Source: Actinomyces viscosus (GTDB lineage: Bacteria > Bacteroidota > Bacteroidia > Flavobacteriales_D > Crocinitomicaceae). From it: 10,466 bases of DNA. The position numbers and the translations under genes are program-made. Below are positions 1 to 5,770 of this stretch, one piece after another. Numbering within the stretch: position 1 is the stretch's first letter; every line of letters starts with the position of its first letter. Under the pieces are notes generated by a model. The model was given only the letters and a program-made list of their open reading frames with translations. It did no database searches and was not told the origin of the DNA. The stretch spans positions 1 through 10,466 of the forward strand of contig CALPVI020000040.1 in the NCBI GenBank assembly GCA_943326975.2. Reading direction: 5' to 3'.

Positions 1-638
1 ATAGAAACAAATCGAGCTAATGCACTGAAATAAGGTGATATTAAATTTGCTTTCTTACCCTTTTGAGCATATTTAATAGCGGTCAATCTTGAGTATTGAT
101 CTGCTCTATTTTTATGATCGATAAACGATACATAGGAATAATGATACAAATCCCCATTTAATCTTGTTACTGCTTGCTCTTTTGAAAAAACTAAATTTTC
201 ATGTACTATCTCACCATCCCATTTAGAAAATTCAGTTGGGAAAACTCTAATTTTAACGTCAGGATACCAGCCAGAATTATAAATCCATTTACCACAATAA
301 TTTGTTAAACGAACTAATTCGTAGACTCCAGTAAAACCAGCTTTTTTTGCTTGTAAAATTGATGCAGTTAATTCGGGAGATAAAGCCTCATCTGCATCTA
401 AGGATAAAATGTAATCACTCGTTACTAATGAATTAGCAAAGTTTTTCGTTGCTGAATAACCCTCCCATTCTCTTTTTATAAATTTGACGTTGTAATTAGA
501 ACAAATTGCTTCTGTACGATCTGTGGAAAGAGAATCAATAATTATAATTTCATCTACAACATTCACAATTGAATCTAAACATCTTGCTATATTGTTCTCT
601 TCATTAAACGTAATGATTACAGCAGATAATTTACTCAT
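1..638 (-). CDS. Family 2 glycosyltransferase, WaaE/KdtX-like (3' end cut by window edge)
   Basis: The 212 visible codons start at ATG 638-636 and run off the left edge without a stop. The N-terminus (MSKLSAVIITFNEENNIARC) is the standard nucleotide-sugar-binding start of a GT-A fold family 2 enzyme. The metal-binding DxD is DAD at residues 81-83, in a SLDADE context. A WEGYSATKNFA segment (about residues 58-68) resembles the W-G-x-x-KN-A block of the WaaE/KdtX group, which adds sugars to the lipopolysaccharide core. Such proteins are usually about 250 residues, so perhaps 40 are missing. There is no signal peptide, so a cytoplasmic, membrane-associated role is expected. It starts 16 bp after the lytic transglycosylase gene on the same strand and is probably the distal gene of that operon. 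The family is secure; sugar and acceptor cannot be read from the sequence. Confidence 0.9.
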   Translation of the reverse strand, partial: MSKLSAVIITFNEENNIARCLDSIVNVVDEIIIIDSLSTDRTEAICSNYNVKFIKREWEGYSATKNFANSLVTSDYILSLDADEALSPELTASILQAKKAGFTGVYELVRLTNYCGKWIYNSGWYPDVKIRVFPTEFSKWDGEIVHENLVFSKEQAVTRLNGDLYHYSYVSFIDHKNRADQYSRLTAIKYAQKGKKANLISPYFSALARFVS

Positions 639-654
639 AATAAATGAAATAAGA

Positions 655-2253
655 TTATTTTACTCGAATACGTTGTCCAACACTAAGTCTGTTTTCATTC
701 AAACCTGGATTCAACCTTTTTAATTGTTGTTGAGTTAAATTATGGTGTTGGGCAATTTTTGAGAAAGTGTCACCAGAACGTACATTATAATAACGAATAA
801 TCGGTTTTGGTTTTGGTGCTTTAACTGGTTTTGTATCTATCACAACTGGCTTAACGAGAGTAGAGTCACTAATTGGTTTTACTATAGTTGAATCGCTCAC
901 CTCTACCTCTACGGTTTCAGTAGTTGGTTTAACTCCTAGTTGTTTTACTTTGATTCGTTGACCTGCGAACAAAGATGTACTTTTCATATTGTTTAAAGTC
1001 AAGATTTGACTTACAGTAACACCATGCTTCGTAGCAATTCTACCTATTGTTTCACCTCTTAATACTGTATGATAAACAAAGGCTCCATCAGTATTTGAAG
1101 GAGTTATTGTTGTACCTCCACTTACTTTCAATGTTTCAATAGTATCCGGTTCAGCTGCTAAAGGTTCAACAACTTCATACGTTGAATATAATTTTTTCTC
1201 TAAAGCATACAATTCATCTTCAATACTTACTAATTTACCTATTTCTTGTAAAGGTCCCGTAATACATTGAGGTGGATTTGATGTTGGAACATATCCCGTT
1301 TTATAAATCGGATTTAAAGTTTGAATTTCATTTAAATCCCAACCTGTTAATTTTGATATTGTTGACATGTGTATACCTTTTGAAATACACATTGTATCTA
1401 ATTGCGCATATTTCCATTTTGCTTCAATTGGAATAATATTATGCTCCGCATGATACGTTAATAAATATGCTGCCGCAATAAAATTGGGAACATATCCTTG
1501 CGTTTCTAATGGTAAAAAAGGTCTAACTTCCCAATAAGAAGTTTTACCTCCTGAACGTCTGATTGCTTTGTTCACATTTCCAGGTCCAGCATTGTAAGAA
1601 GCCAAAGCTAAATTCCAATCACCATAAATATCATGTAGCTTTTTCAAATATCTACAAGCTGCATCTGTTGCTTTTTCAGGATCCATACGCTCATCGATGT
1701 ATGAATTTTCATTCAAGCCATAATACAAACCTGTTCGATACATAAACTGCCACAACCCCAATGCACCTGCTCTTGATTTCACTTGTGGACGTAAACCACT
1801 CTCAATAACAGCTAAGTATTTCAATTCTTTAGGCAAACCATACATCGCTAGTTTTTCCTCAAACATCTCAAAATAAAGTTTTGATCTACCCAATACAACT
1901 CGAGCAAAACTTCTTCTGTTTTCAGCAAAAAATTTAATGGTTGCTAATGCAGGAGGTGTACAATCTAGGTGAAAAGGTGTCATTTGGTTCATTTTTTCCA
2001 AACGCTCACAATAAACTTCATCAGAAAATTGAGGCGTAACACCTGATTCGTATTTCAATGCATTAATTATTGAATCATAGTTCGATTGATTCGCAACTTC
2101 ATCATAAAATGCATTCAAACTTTGTTCAACAGTAACATAAAAAGGATCTTTCTTAAGTGCCACCGAATCAACTGGTTTACGAACCGGAGGAACTTGACCA
2201 ATTGAAAGGAAACTTAATAAAGATAGTATAACTATTAAACAATGTTTTATCAT
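655..2253 (-). CDS. mltD: Secreted MltD-type lytic murein transglycosylase with LysM domains
   Basis: This 532-residue protein should cleave the MurNAc-GlcNAc bond of peptidoglycan in the periplasm, leaving 1,6-anhydro ends. A hydrophobic signal peptide covers residues 1-20; there is no lipobox, so it is probably soluble rather than a lipoprotein. The SLT domain spans about 130-250, with the catalytic Glu at 151 (AVIESGL), the SRAGALGLWQFM block at 160-171 and ASYNAGPGNV at 218-227. A divergent LysM-like segment lies at about 286-335. Two clear LysM domains follow at about 394-437 and 488-532, joined by a Pro/Lys/Thr-rich linker with a small tandem repeat (SDSTIVKP/SDSTLVKP, 453-469). Length and layout fit Bacteroidota MltD proteins. 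It starts 9 bp after gatA, so it is very probably co-transcribed with it. The symbol is by family resemblance, not proven orthology. Confidence 0.94.
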   Translation of the reverse strand: MIKHCLIVILSLLSFLSIGQVPPVRKPVDSVALKKDPFYVTVEQSLNAFYDEVANQSNYDSIINALKYESGVTPQFSDEVYCERLEKMNQMTPFHLDCTPPALATIKFFAENRRSFARVVLGRSKLYFEMFEEKLAMYGLPKELKYLAVIESGLRPQVKSRAGALGLWQFMYRTGLYYGLNENSYIDERMDPEKATDAACRYLKKLHDIYGDWNLALASYNAGPGNVNKAIRRSGGKTSYWEVRPFLPLETQGYVPNFIAAAYLLTYHAEHNIIPIEAKWKYAQLDTMCISKGIHMSTISKLTGWDLNEIQTLNPIYKTGYVPTSNPPQCITGPLQEIGKLVSIEDELYALEKKLYSTYEVVEPLAAEPDTIETLKVSGGTTITPSNTDGAFVYHTVLRGETIGRIATKHGVTVSQILTLNNMKSTSLFAGQRIKVKQLGVKPTTETVEVEVSDSTIVKPISDSTLVKPVVIDTKPVKAPKPKPIIRYYNVRSGDTFSKIAQHHNLTQQQLKRLNPGLNENRLSVGQRIRVK

Positions 2254-2262
2254 AAAAAAATC

Positions 2263-3672
2263 TTAGGCTATCTCAGTTAGATAGGATGAGAAATTAAATA
2301 ATTCTTTTTCTTTGAAATGATCTGCCATTACTTGAATTCCAAAAGGCAATCCATTTGAATGGTTTCCTAAAGGCAAAGAAATAGCAGGATTTCCAGTTAA
2401 ATTAGCATGAACAGTAAAAATATCCTGTAAATACATTTGAATTGGATCTTTAACTGCATTTAAAGGAAAAGCAGTAGAAGGAGTCGTTGGCAAAATCATC
2501 ATATCATAATTCGAATAGATTTCATTTGTTTTATCACGCAATACTCTTCTCACCTTTTGCCCTTTTGTATAATATGCATCGTAAAACTCATTCGATAATA
2601 CAAATGTACCCGCCATAATTCTTCGTTGAACTTCAGGACCAAATCCTTCACTTCGTGAATTAATGTATGTAGCTTCCACACCAACTGCTTCAGGACTTCT
2701 GTATCCATAATGAACACCATCAAAACGAGATAAATTAGAAGAAGCTTCTGCGGTAGTTAATACATAATAAGTTGGAACCATGTATTGTAAATAAGGGAAA
2801 GAAACATTCTCAACAATGTGTCCATCACTTTTTAGTTTTTCGATGATTGCATTCATTTTAGAAACCACTTCAGGATCAACACCTTCCGTTTCCAAACTCT
2901 CTTTTAATACAGCAATTCTTAATTTAGAAGGTTTTTCATAATTCGCAATCTTTTCAACCTCTTTCGAAGATGAAGTACTATCAAATTCATCTTTACCTGC
3001 CATCACTTCATATAAAAGTGAAGCGTCTTCAACAGAATTTGTAAATGGGCCTATTTGATCAAATGAAGATGCATAAGCAATTAAACCATATCTACTAATT
3101 CTACCATAAGTTGGTTTTAAACCTATTAATCCTGTAAAAGATGCTGGTTGTCTGATTGAACCACCTGTATCACTTCCTAAAGATGCAGTACATAATCCAG
3201 CAGCAACTACTGCTGCAGAACCGCCAGATGAACCACCTGGAACTAAATCTCTATTGATTGGATTTTTAACAGGACCATAAGCTGAAGTTTCGTTTGAACT
3301 TCCCATTGCAAATTCATCACAGTTTGTTCTACCAATTATAATTGCATCTTCATCAATTAATCGTTGAACAGCTGTGCCTGAAAATAGGGATTCAAAATTC
3401 TCAAGAATTTTTGAAGAAGCAGAAACTTTATGCCCTTTGTAGCATAAATTATCTTTCAGAGCAATCACCATACCAGCCAATTTTCCAGCAGTACCGTTTT
3501 TGATCTTTGCGTCCACCTCAATTGCTTTCAGTTTCGCAGTTTCTTCAAATACTTCTAAAAACGCATTTAAATCGGAATTTTCATTGATTTTAGTTAAATA
3601 GCTTTCAACTATCTCCAAAACAGAAACACCCGAAGTAATAGCCTTTTTTACTTCAGCAAACGTTTTATACAT
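2263..3672 (-). CDS. gatA: Aspartyl/glutamyl-tRNA amidotransferase subunit A
   Basis: GatA is the glutaminase subunit of the GatCAB complex. It releases ammonia from glutamine, and GatB uses it to convert Glu-tRNA(Gln) or Asp-tRNA(Asn) to the correct aminoacyl-tRNA in the cytoplasm. The 469 residues match the usual size (about 470-485). The amidase-signature triad is intact: Lys73 (ALKDNL), the cis-Ser148 in GGSSGGS (147-152 region) and the nucleophile Ser172 in GSDTGGSIRQP. The downstream GLIGLKPTYGR and RYGLIAYASSFDQIGP blocks are typical of GatA rather than of generic amidases. gatB and gatC are not in the window; in this phylum the three genes are often apart. It begins 14 bp after the tatA stop and ends 9 bp before the transglycosylase gene, so it sits inside an operon. 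The ATG at 3672 puts the N-terminus at the family position. Confidence 0.96.
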   Translation of the reverse strand: MYKTFAEVKKAITSGVSVLEIVESYLTKINENSDLNAFLEVFEETAKLKAIEVDAKIKNGTAGKLAGMVIALKDNLCYKGHKVSASSKILENFESLFSGTAVQRLIDEDAIIIGRTNCDEFAMGSSNETSAYGPVKNPINRDLVPGGSSGGSAAVVAAGLCTASLGSDTGGSIRQPASFTGLIGLKPTYGRISRYGLIAYASSFDQIGPFTNSVEDASLLYEVMAGKDEFDSTSSSKEVEKIANYEKPSKLRIAVLKESLETEGVDPEVVSKMNAIIEKLKSDGHIVENVSFPYLQYMVPTYYVLTTAEASSNLSRFDGVHYGYRSPEAVGVEATYINSRSEGFGPEVQRRIMAGTFVLSNEFYDAYYTKGQKVRRVLRDKTNEIYSNYDMMILPTTPSTAFPLNAVKDPIQMYLQDIFTVHANLTGNPAISLPLGNHSNGLPFGIQVMADHFKEKELFNFSSYLTEIA

Positions 3673-3686
3673 TCGAAAATGATTTA

Positions 3687-3857
3687 CTAATTTTTTTCTT
3701 CTTTTACTTCTTTAGTATCGTCTTCTCCTTTTGAAGCATCTTTGAATTCTTTGATACCTTTTCCTAAACCTTTCATTAATTCAGGAATTTTCTTACCACC
3801 AAATAACAATAATACAACTGCAAGTATCAAGATGATTTCTGTTGCACCTAATTTCAT
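3687..3857 (-). CDS. tatA: Twin-arginine translocase subunit TatA/E
   Basis: A complete 56-codon gene with ATG at 3857-3855 and stop TAG at 3689-3687. The protein begins MKLGATEIILILAVVLLLFG. It has one transmembrane helix (about residues 5-20), then the FGGKKIPELMKGLGKGIKEFK hinge and amphipathic helix that define TatA (FG at 19-20), and a charged Lys/Glu/Asp tail. TatA subunits oligomerise at the inner membrane with TatC to pass folded proteins with twin-arginine signals. TatA/E is more likely than TatB because of the short tail and the KKIPEL-GKGI block. No tatC is in the window. An A-rich stretch (AAAAAAAG) precedes the start, as is common in this phylum. A TAnnTTTG box lies 22 nt upstream, and gatA follows after 14 bp, so tatA probably heads the operon. 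Confidence 0.95.
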   Translation of the reverse strand: MKLGATEIILILAVVLLLFGGKKIPELMKGLGKGIKEFKDASKGEDDTKEVKEEKN

Positions 3858-3879
3858 AATATTCTTTTTTTAATGACTA

Positions 3880-3887
3880 CAAAGTTA
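3880..3887 (-). promoter_or_regulatory. Candidate Bacteroidota -7 box for the tatA-gatA-mltD-glycosyltransferase operon
   Basis: On the minus strand this reads TAACTTTG, an exact match to the TAnnTTTG -7 consensus known for Bacteroidota primary sigma factor. It ends 22 nt before the tatA ATG, which would give a leader of about 16 nt. I see no good TTG at the expected -33 position, so the call rests on the -7 box and its location. Confidence 0.5.
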
Positions 3888-3905
3888 CTTAATTATCCTA
3901 AACAG

Positions 3906-3939
3906 ATCTTTTTAAAATCTTATTTTGTGTTAAAAAGAT
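3906..3939 (-). terminator. Possible weak terminator hairpin after the J-domain gene
   Basis: A perfect 10-bp inverted repeat: ATCTTTTTAA at 3906-3915 and TTAAAAAGAT at 3930-3939, with a 14-nt loop. It starts 7 nt beyond the J-domain gene stop and lies between that gene and the tatA promoter box, where a terminator would be expected. The stem is nearly all A/T and no T-run follows it on the minus strand, so termination would be weak at best. It could also be chance in AT-rich DNA. Confidence 0.3.
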
Positions 3940-3946
3940 AGATTTA

Positions 3947-4393
3947 TTAAACTGTTACAGGTTGATTTACGCTTCTATAAGTAAAAGTTGTACAAATTTT
4001 TCTTCTTGCAAAACGTGCTTGAGAATCAGATTGACACAATTTTTTGTAAACATCTTGAGATACACCAAAATATTCGTAACTATTTCCATCTGAAAAATCA
4101 ATTCTTAAAACTTGACCTTTGTACTGAAAATCAACAATAATATTGTTATTGATACTTTCTAAATATGTCTCTTTATTGTTTTCTGCAGTTTCTGGAGAAA
4201 TGCTCACTAAAAAATGATATCCTTCAATGATTTTTTTACTTTTCTCTTCGGCTTCTTTTAAACCTTCTGCATTGTCGTGAAATTTATCAGGATGAAATTC
4301 TTTCATAAAATTTCTGTACACTTTCTTCATTTCAGCCAAAGATGTTGTTCTTTCTACACCTAATAATTTTCTGAACTCGACAATTCTTTTCAT
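3947..4393 (-). CDS. J-domain protein with C-terminal KTSC domain
   Basis: 148 residues with two recognisable parts. Residues about 5-65 form a J-domain: a helix with KKVYRNFMKEF, then the invariant HPD tripeptide at 34-36 (HPDKF), then a charged helix. The HPD is what stimulates the ATPase of a DnaK/Hsp70 partner. There is no Gly/Phe region or zinc finger, so this is a minimal (class III) J-protein and not DnaJ itself. Residues about 88-143 (VLRIDFSDGNSYEYFGVSQD through RRKICTTFTYRSV) match the KTSC domain, a small module first noted at the C-terminus of some lysyl-tRNA synthetases and of unknown function. The start is preceded by an A8 run instead of a Shine-Dalgarno. The gene has its own candidate promoter and a structured leader of about 95 nt, so it is probably transcribed separately from the upstream AraC-type gene. 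Its client or nucleic-acid target is unknown. Confidence 0.88.
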   Translation of the reverse strand: MKRIVEFRKLLGVERTTSLAEMKKVYRNFMKEFHPDKFHDNAEGLKEAEEKSKKIIEGYHFLVSISPETAENNKETYLESINNNIIVDFQYKGQVLRIDFSDGNSYEYFGVSQDVYKKLCQSDSQARFARRKICTTFTYRSVNQPVTV

Positions 4394-4406
4394 TTGTTTT
4401 TTTTAC

Positions 4407-4420
4407 AATTAATATTAATT
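4407..4420. repeat. 14-bp perfect palindrome in the J-domain gene leader
   Basis: AATTAATATTAATT reads the same on both strands and lies 13 nt upstream of the J-domain gene start. It is made only of A and T, so chance is a real possibility. In RNA it could fold over the translation start region, and in DNA it could be a dimer site. Confidence 0.4.
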
Positions 4421-4428
4421 AATCCACC

Positions 4429-4453
4429 TTGTTGAAATCACTTTTTTCAACAA
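4429..4453 (-). promoter_or_regulatory. Perfect hairpin in the 5' leader of the J-domain gene
   Basis: TTGTTGAAA (4429-4437) and TTTCAACAA (4445-4453) form a perfect 9-bp inverted repeat with a 7-nt loop. It lies between the candidate promoter (4495-4502) and the start codon, about 35 nt before the ATG. No T-run follows on the minus strand, so it does not look like an intrinsic terminator. A protein-binding operator or an RNA stem affecting translation is possible. The repeat is seen directly; any role is inferred. Confidence 0.4.
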
Positions 4454-4494
4454 TTCATTTCCGGGATTATTAATTTGATTTTTGAAATTGAATG

Positions 4495-4502
4495 CAAAGA
4501 TA
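4495..4502 (-). promoter_or_regulatory. Candidate Bacteroidota -7 box for the J-domain gene
   Basis: The minus strand reads TATCTTTG, an exact TAnnTTTG match, in the spacer between the AraC-type gene stop and the J-domain gene. The nearest upstream TTG is 25 nt away, a little farther than the usual -33 spacing. Transcription from here would give a leader of about 95 nt containing the hairpin and palindrome noted separately. Confidence 0.5.
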
Positions 4503-4543
4503 CGACCTTTTTTTGGAAAATATAATTCAAATCAACTGATTAT

Positions 4544-5611
4544 TCAATAAATATGAATTTTACGGTACTCGGAAGGTGTCATCTCAGTTGATTTTTTAAA
4601 TGCTGAATTAAAAGACGATTTAGAATGGAATCCCGACATATTAGCTATGGTTTCAATTGTATAATTCTCTGCTTCTTCTGATAACAAAAGTTTTTTTGCT
4701 TCTTCAATTCTAAAATTGTTTATGTAGGTATAGAAATTTACCTCATATACACAATTTAAATAATGAGATAAATATTTTTCATTACTATCGATCAATTTAG
4801 CTAATTGATAAATCGTCAATTTAGCATCCAAATAAGGTCGATCTTCTTCTATTACTTTGGTTAATTTGAAAGCGATTTCACTGAAATATTTCTCTTTTTC
4901 ATCCCTACTTGTATTATCCTTAAACGACTTGCTATTTTCTTTAATAATTAAAAATGTAAGAATAAATGTGTAAAGCAACACATAAACCAAAAAAGAAATT
5001 TGAAAGGAGAAATTTTCTTCATTAAACTGAGTGATAAGATGTAAAAATATAAATGCAAAATATCCGAATGCTATAAGTGTTATCAAGCTTTGATTAGAAT
5101 CATTCGTTCTATTTTGTAAAATTAATTTAAGGATTTGAATAAAATAATATACCGTAATGATAGGAAAGACAAATATATAGGTGGCAAAATTTGAATAATT
5201 CATCAAATTCTCAATTACTGTATGAAAGAAGGTATTACCTGGCTTGAAAGTTAAATAGACAAAAGATATTATGTTAATTAAAAAAAGCACATAACTAACA
5301 TAAAACACTTTAATATGAGATTTCTTATTTGAATCAATTTTTAATAATAGAAAATTATATAAAAAAGGAGGAGTTGTAATTATGAAAACATAAAATAATA
5401 ACGCAGAAATATTTTTAATCAAAAGTGGAATAAATTCAAAATCACTTGCTACTGAAAAAACGCTTAAAACAGAAAGAGAAAATAAAATGACAAAACCATT
5501 AAACAAAATAGTTGATTGTTTTTTTAAACGATATGAATTAATCATATAAAAAACTGATAGACCAATTGCGATCAATTGAAAAACAAATATGATTATATAT
5601 AACTTATCCAT
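4544..5611 (-). CDS. Seven-helix membrane protein with C-terminal AraC-type DNA-binding domain
   Basis: 355 residues. The N-terminal two thirds are membrane-embedded, with seven hydrophobic segments at about 4-25, 36-56, 66-90, 101-121, 141-165, 176-195 and 203-224. After a charged linker (225-255) comes an AraC/XylS-type double helix-turn-helix (about 260-352). This has LTIYQLAKLIDSNEKYLSHYLN as the first HTH and the signature IANMSGFHSKSSFNSAFKKSTEMTPSEYR at 322-350. It should bind DNA while anchored in the inner membrane, sensing an unknown signal through the helices. Such 7TM-AraC regulators are common in Bacteroidota, and their ligands are mostly unknown. The gene is divergent from a large secreted surface-protein gene, with a 159-bp shared region containing repeated TATTCAT elements, so that gene is a natural candidate target. 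A TAnnTTTG box lies directly before the ATG. Family call is firm; target and signal are inferred or unknown. Confidence 0.9.
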   Translation of the reverse strand: MDKLYIIIFVFQLIAIGLSVFYMINSYRLKKQSTILFNGFVILFSLSVLSVFSVASDFEFIPLLIKNISALLFYVFIITTPPFLYNFLLLKIDSNKKSHIKVFYVSYVLFLINIISFVYLTFKPGNTFFHTVIENLMNYSNFATYIFVFPIITVYYFIQILKLILQNRTNDSNQSLITLIAFGYFAFIFLHLITQFNEENFSFQISFLVYVLLYTFILTFLIIKENSKSFKDNTSRDEKEKYFSEIAFKLTKVIEEDRPYLDAKLTIYQLAKLIDSNEKYLSHYLNCVYEVNFYTYINNFRIEEAKKLLLSEEAENYTIETIANMSGFHSKSSFNSAFKKSTEMTPSEYRKIHIY

Positions 5612-5616
5612 TAAGA

Positions 5617-5624
5617 CAAATTTA
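5617..5624 (-). promoter_or_regulatory. Candidate -7 box almost abutting the AraC-type gene start
   Basis: The minus strand reads TAAATTTG, an exact TAnnTTTG match, ending only 5 nt before the ATG at 5611. If used, transcription would begin at or next to the start codon, giving a leaderless or nearly leaderless mRNA. No TTG is seen at -33 spacing. The match may be chance in AT-rich DNA. Confidence 0.3.
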
Positions 5625-5644
5625 AAAATTCATTTTAGATCTTT

Positions 5645-5696
5645 TGTATTCATGTACGAATTCAATGAATATGTGCTGTTTCGGTGTATTCATACA
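5645..5696. promoter_or_regulatory. Repeated TATTCAT elements, candidate operator between divergent genes
   Basis: Three copies of one element occur in 52 bp. TGTATTCATGTA is at 5645-5656 and TGTATTCATACA at 5685-5696; these are direct copies 40 bp apart matching at 10 of 12 positions. The inverted form ATGAATA is at 5665-5671 between them. The second direct copy is itself a near-perfect palindrome (TGTAT-TC-ATACA). The cluster lies upstream of the candidate promoter of the surface-protein gene (5704-5735), where an activator usually binds, and also upstream of the AraC-type gene. The repeats are seen directly; binding by the adjacent regulator is inferred. Confidence 0.45.
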
Positions 5697-5703
5697 ATCA
5701 AAT

Positions 5704-5735
5704 TTTAGGGCTAACATCCTTATTAAGTAATTTTA
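5704..5735 (+). promoter_or_regulatory. Candidate promoter of the surface-protein gene
   Basis: A TAATTTTA element at 5728-5735 matches the TAnnTTTG -7 consensus except for the final base. TTAGGG at 5704-5709 gives an imperfect TTG-like -33 with 21-nt spacing. A start near 5742 would give a leader of about 29 nt. The imperfect elements would suit a promoter needing an activator, but the call is weak on its own. Confidence 0.3.
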
Positions 5736-5742
5736 TTTTTTC

Positions 5743-5756
5743 AAAAATTAATTTTT
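5743..5756. repeat. 14-bp AT-only palindrome before the surface-protein gene
   Basis: AAAAATTAATTTTT is a perfect palindrome ending 14 nt before the start codon at 5771. The whole stretch around it is A/T only, so chance is likely; it may simply be part of the A/T-rich translation start region usual in this phylum. Confidence 0.3.
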
Positions 5757-5770
5757 AAATTACAAAATTC

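Noticed and set aside
523..723. 66-codon open frame on the plus strand
   Set aside because: It overlaps, antisense, the glycosyltransferase start and the transglycosylase end, both of which are clear genes. Its translation looks like a low-complexity mirror of them.
1563..1745. 60-codon open frame on the plus strand
   Set aside because: It lies wholly antisense within the catalytic domain of the lytic transglycosylase and has a His/Cys-rich, non-protein-like sequence.
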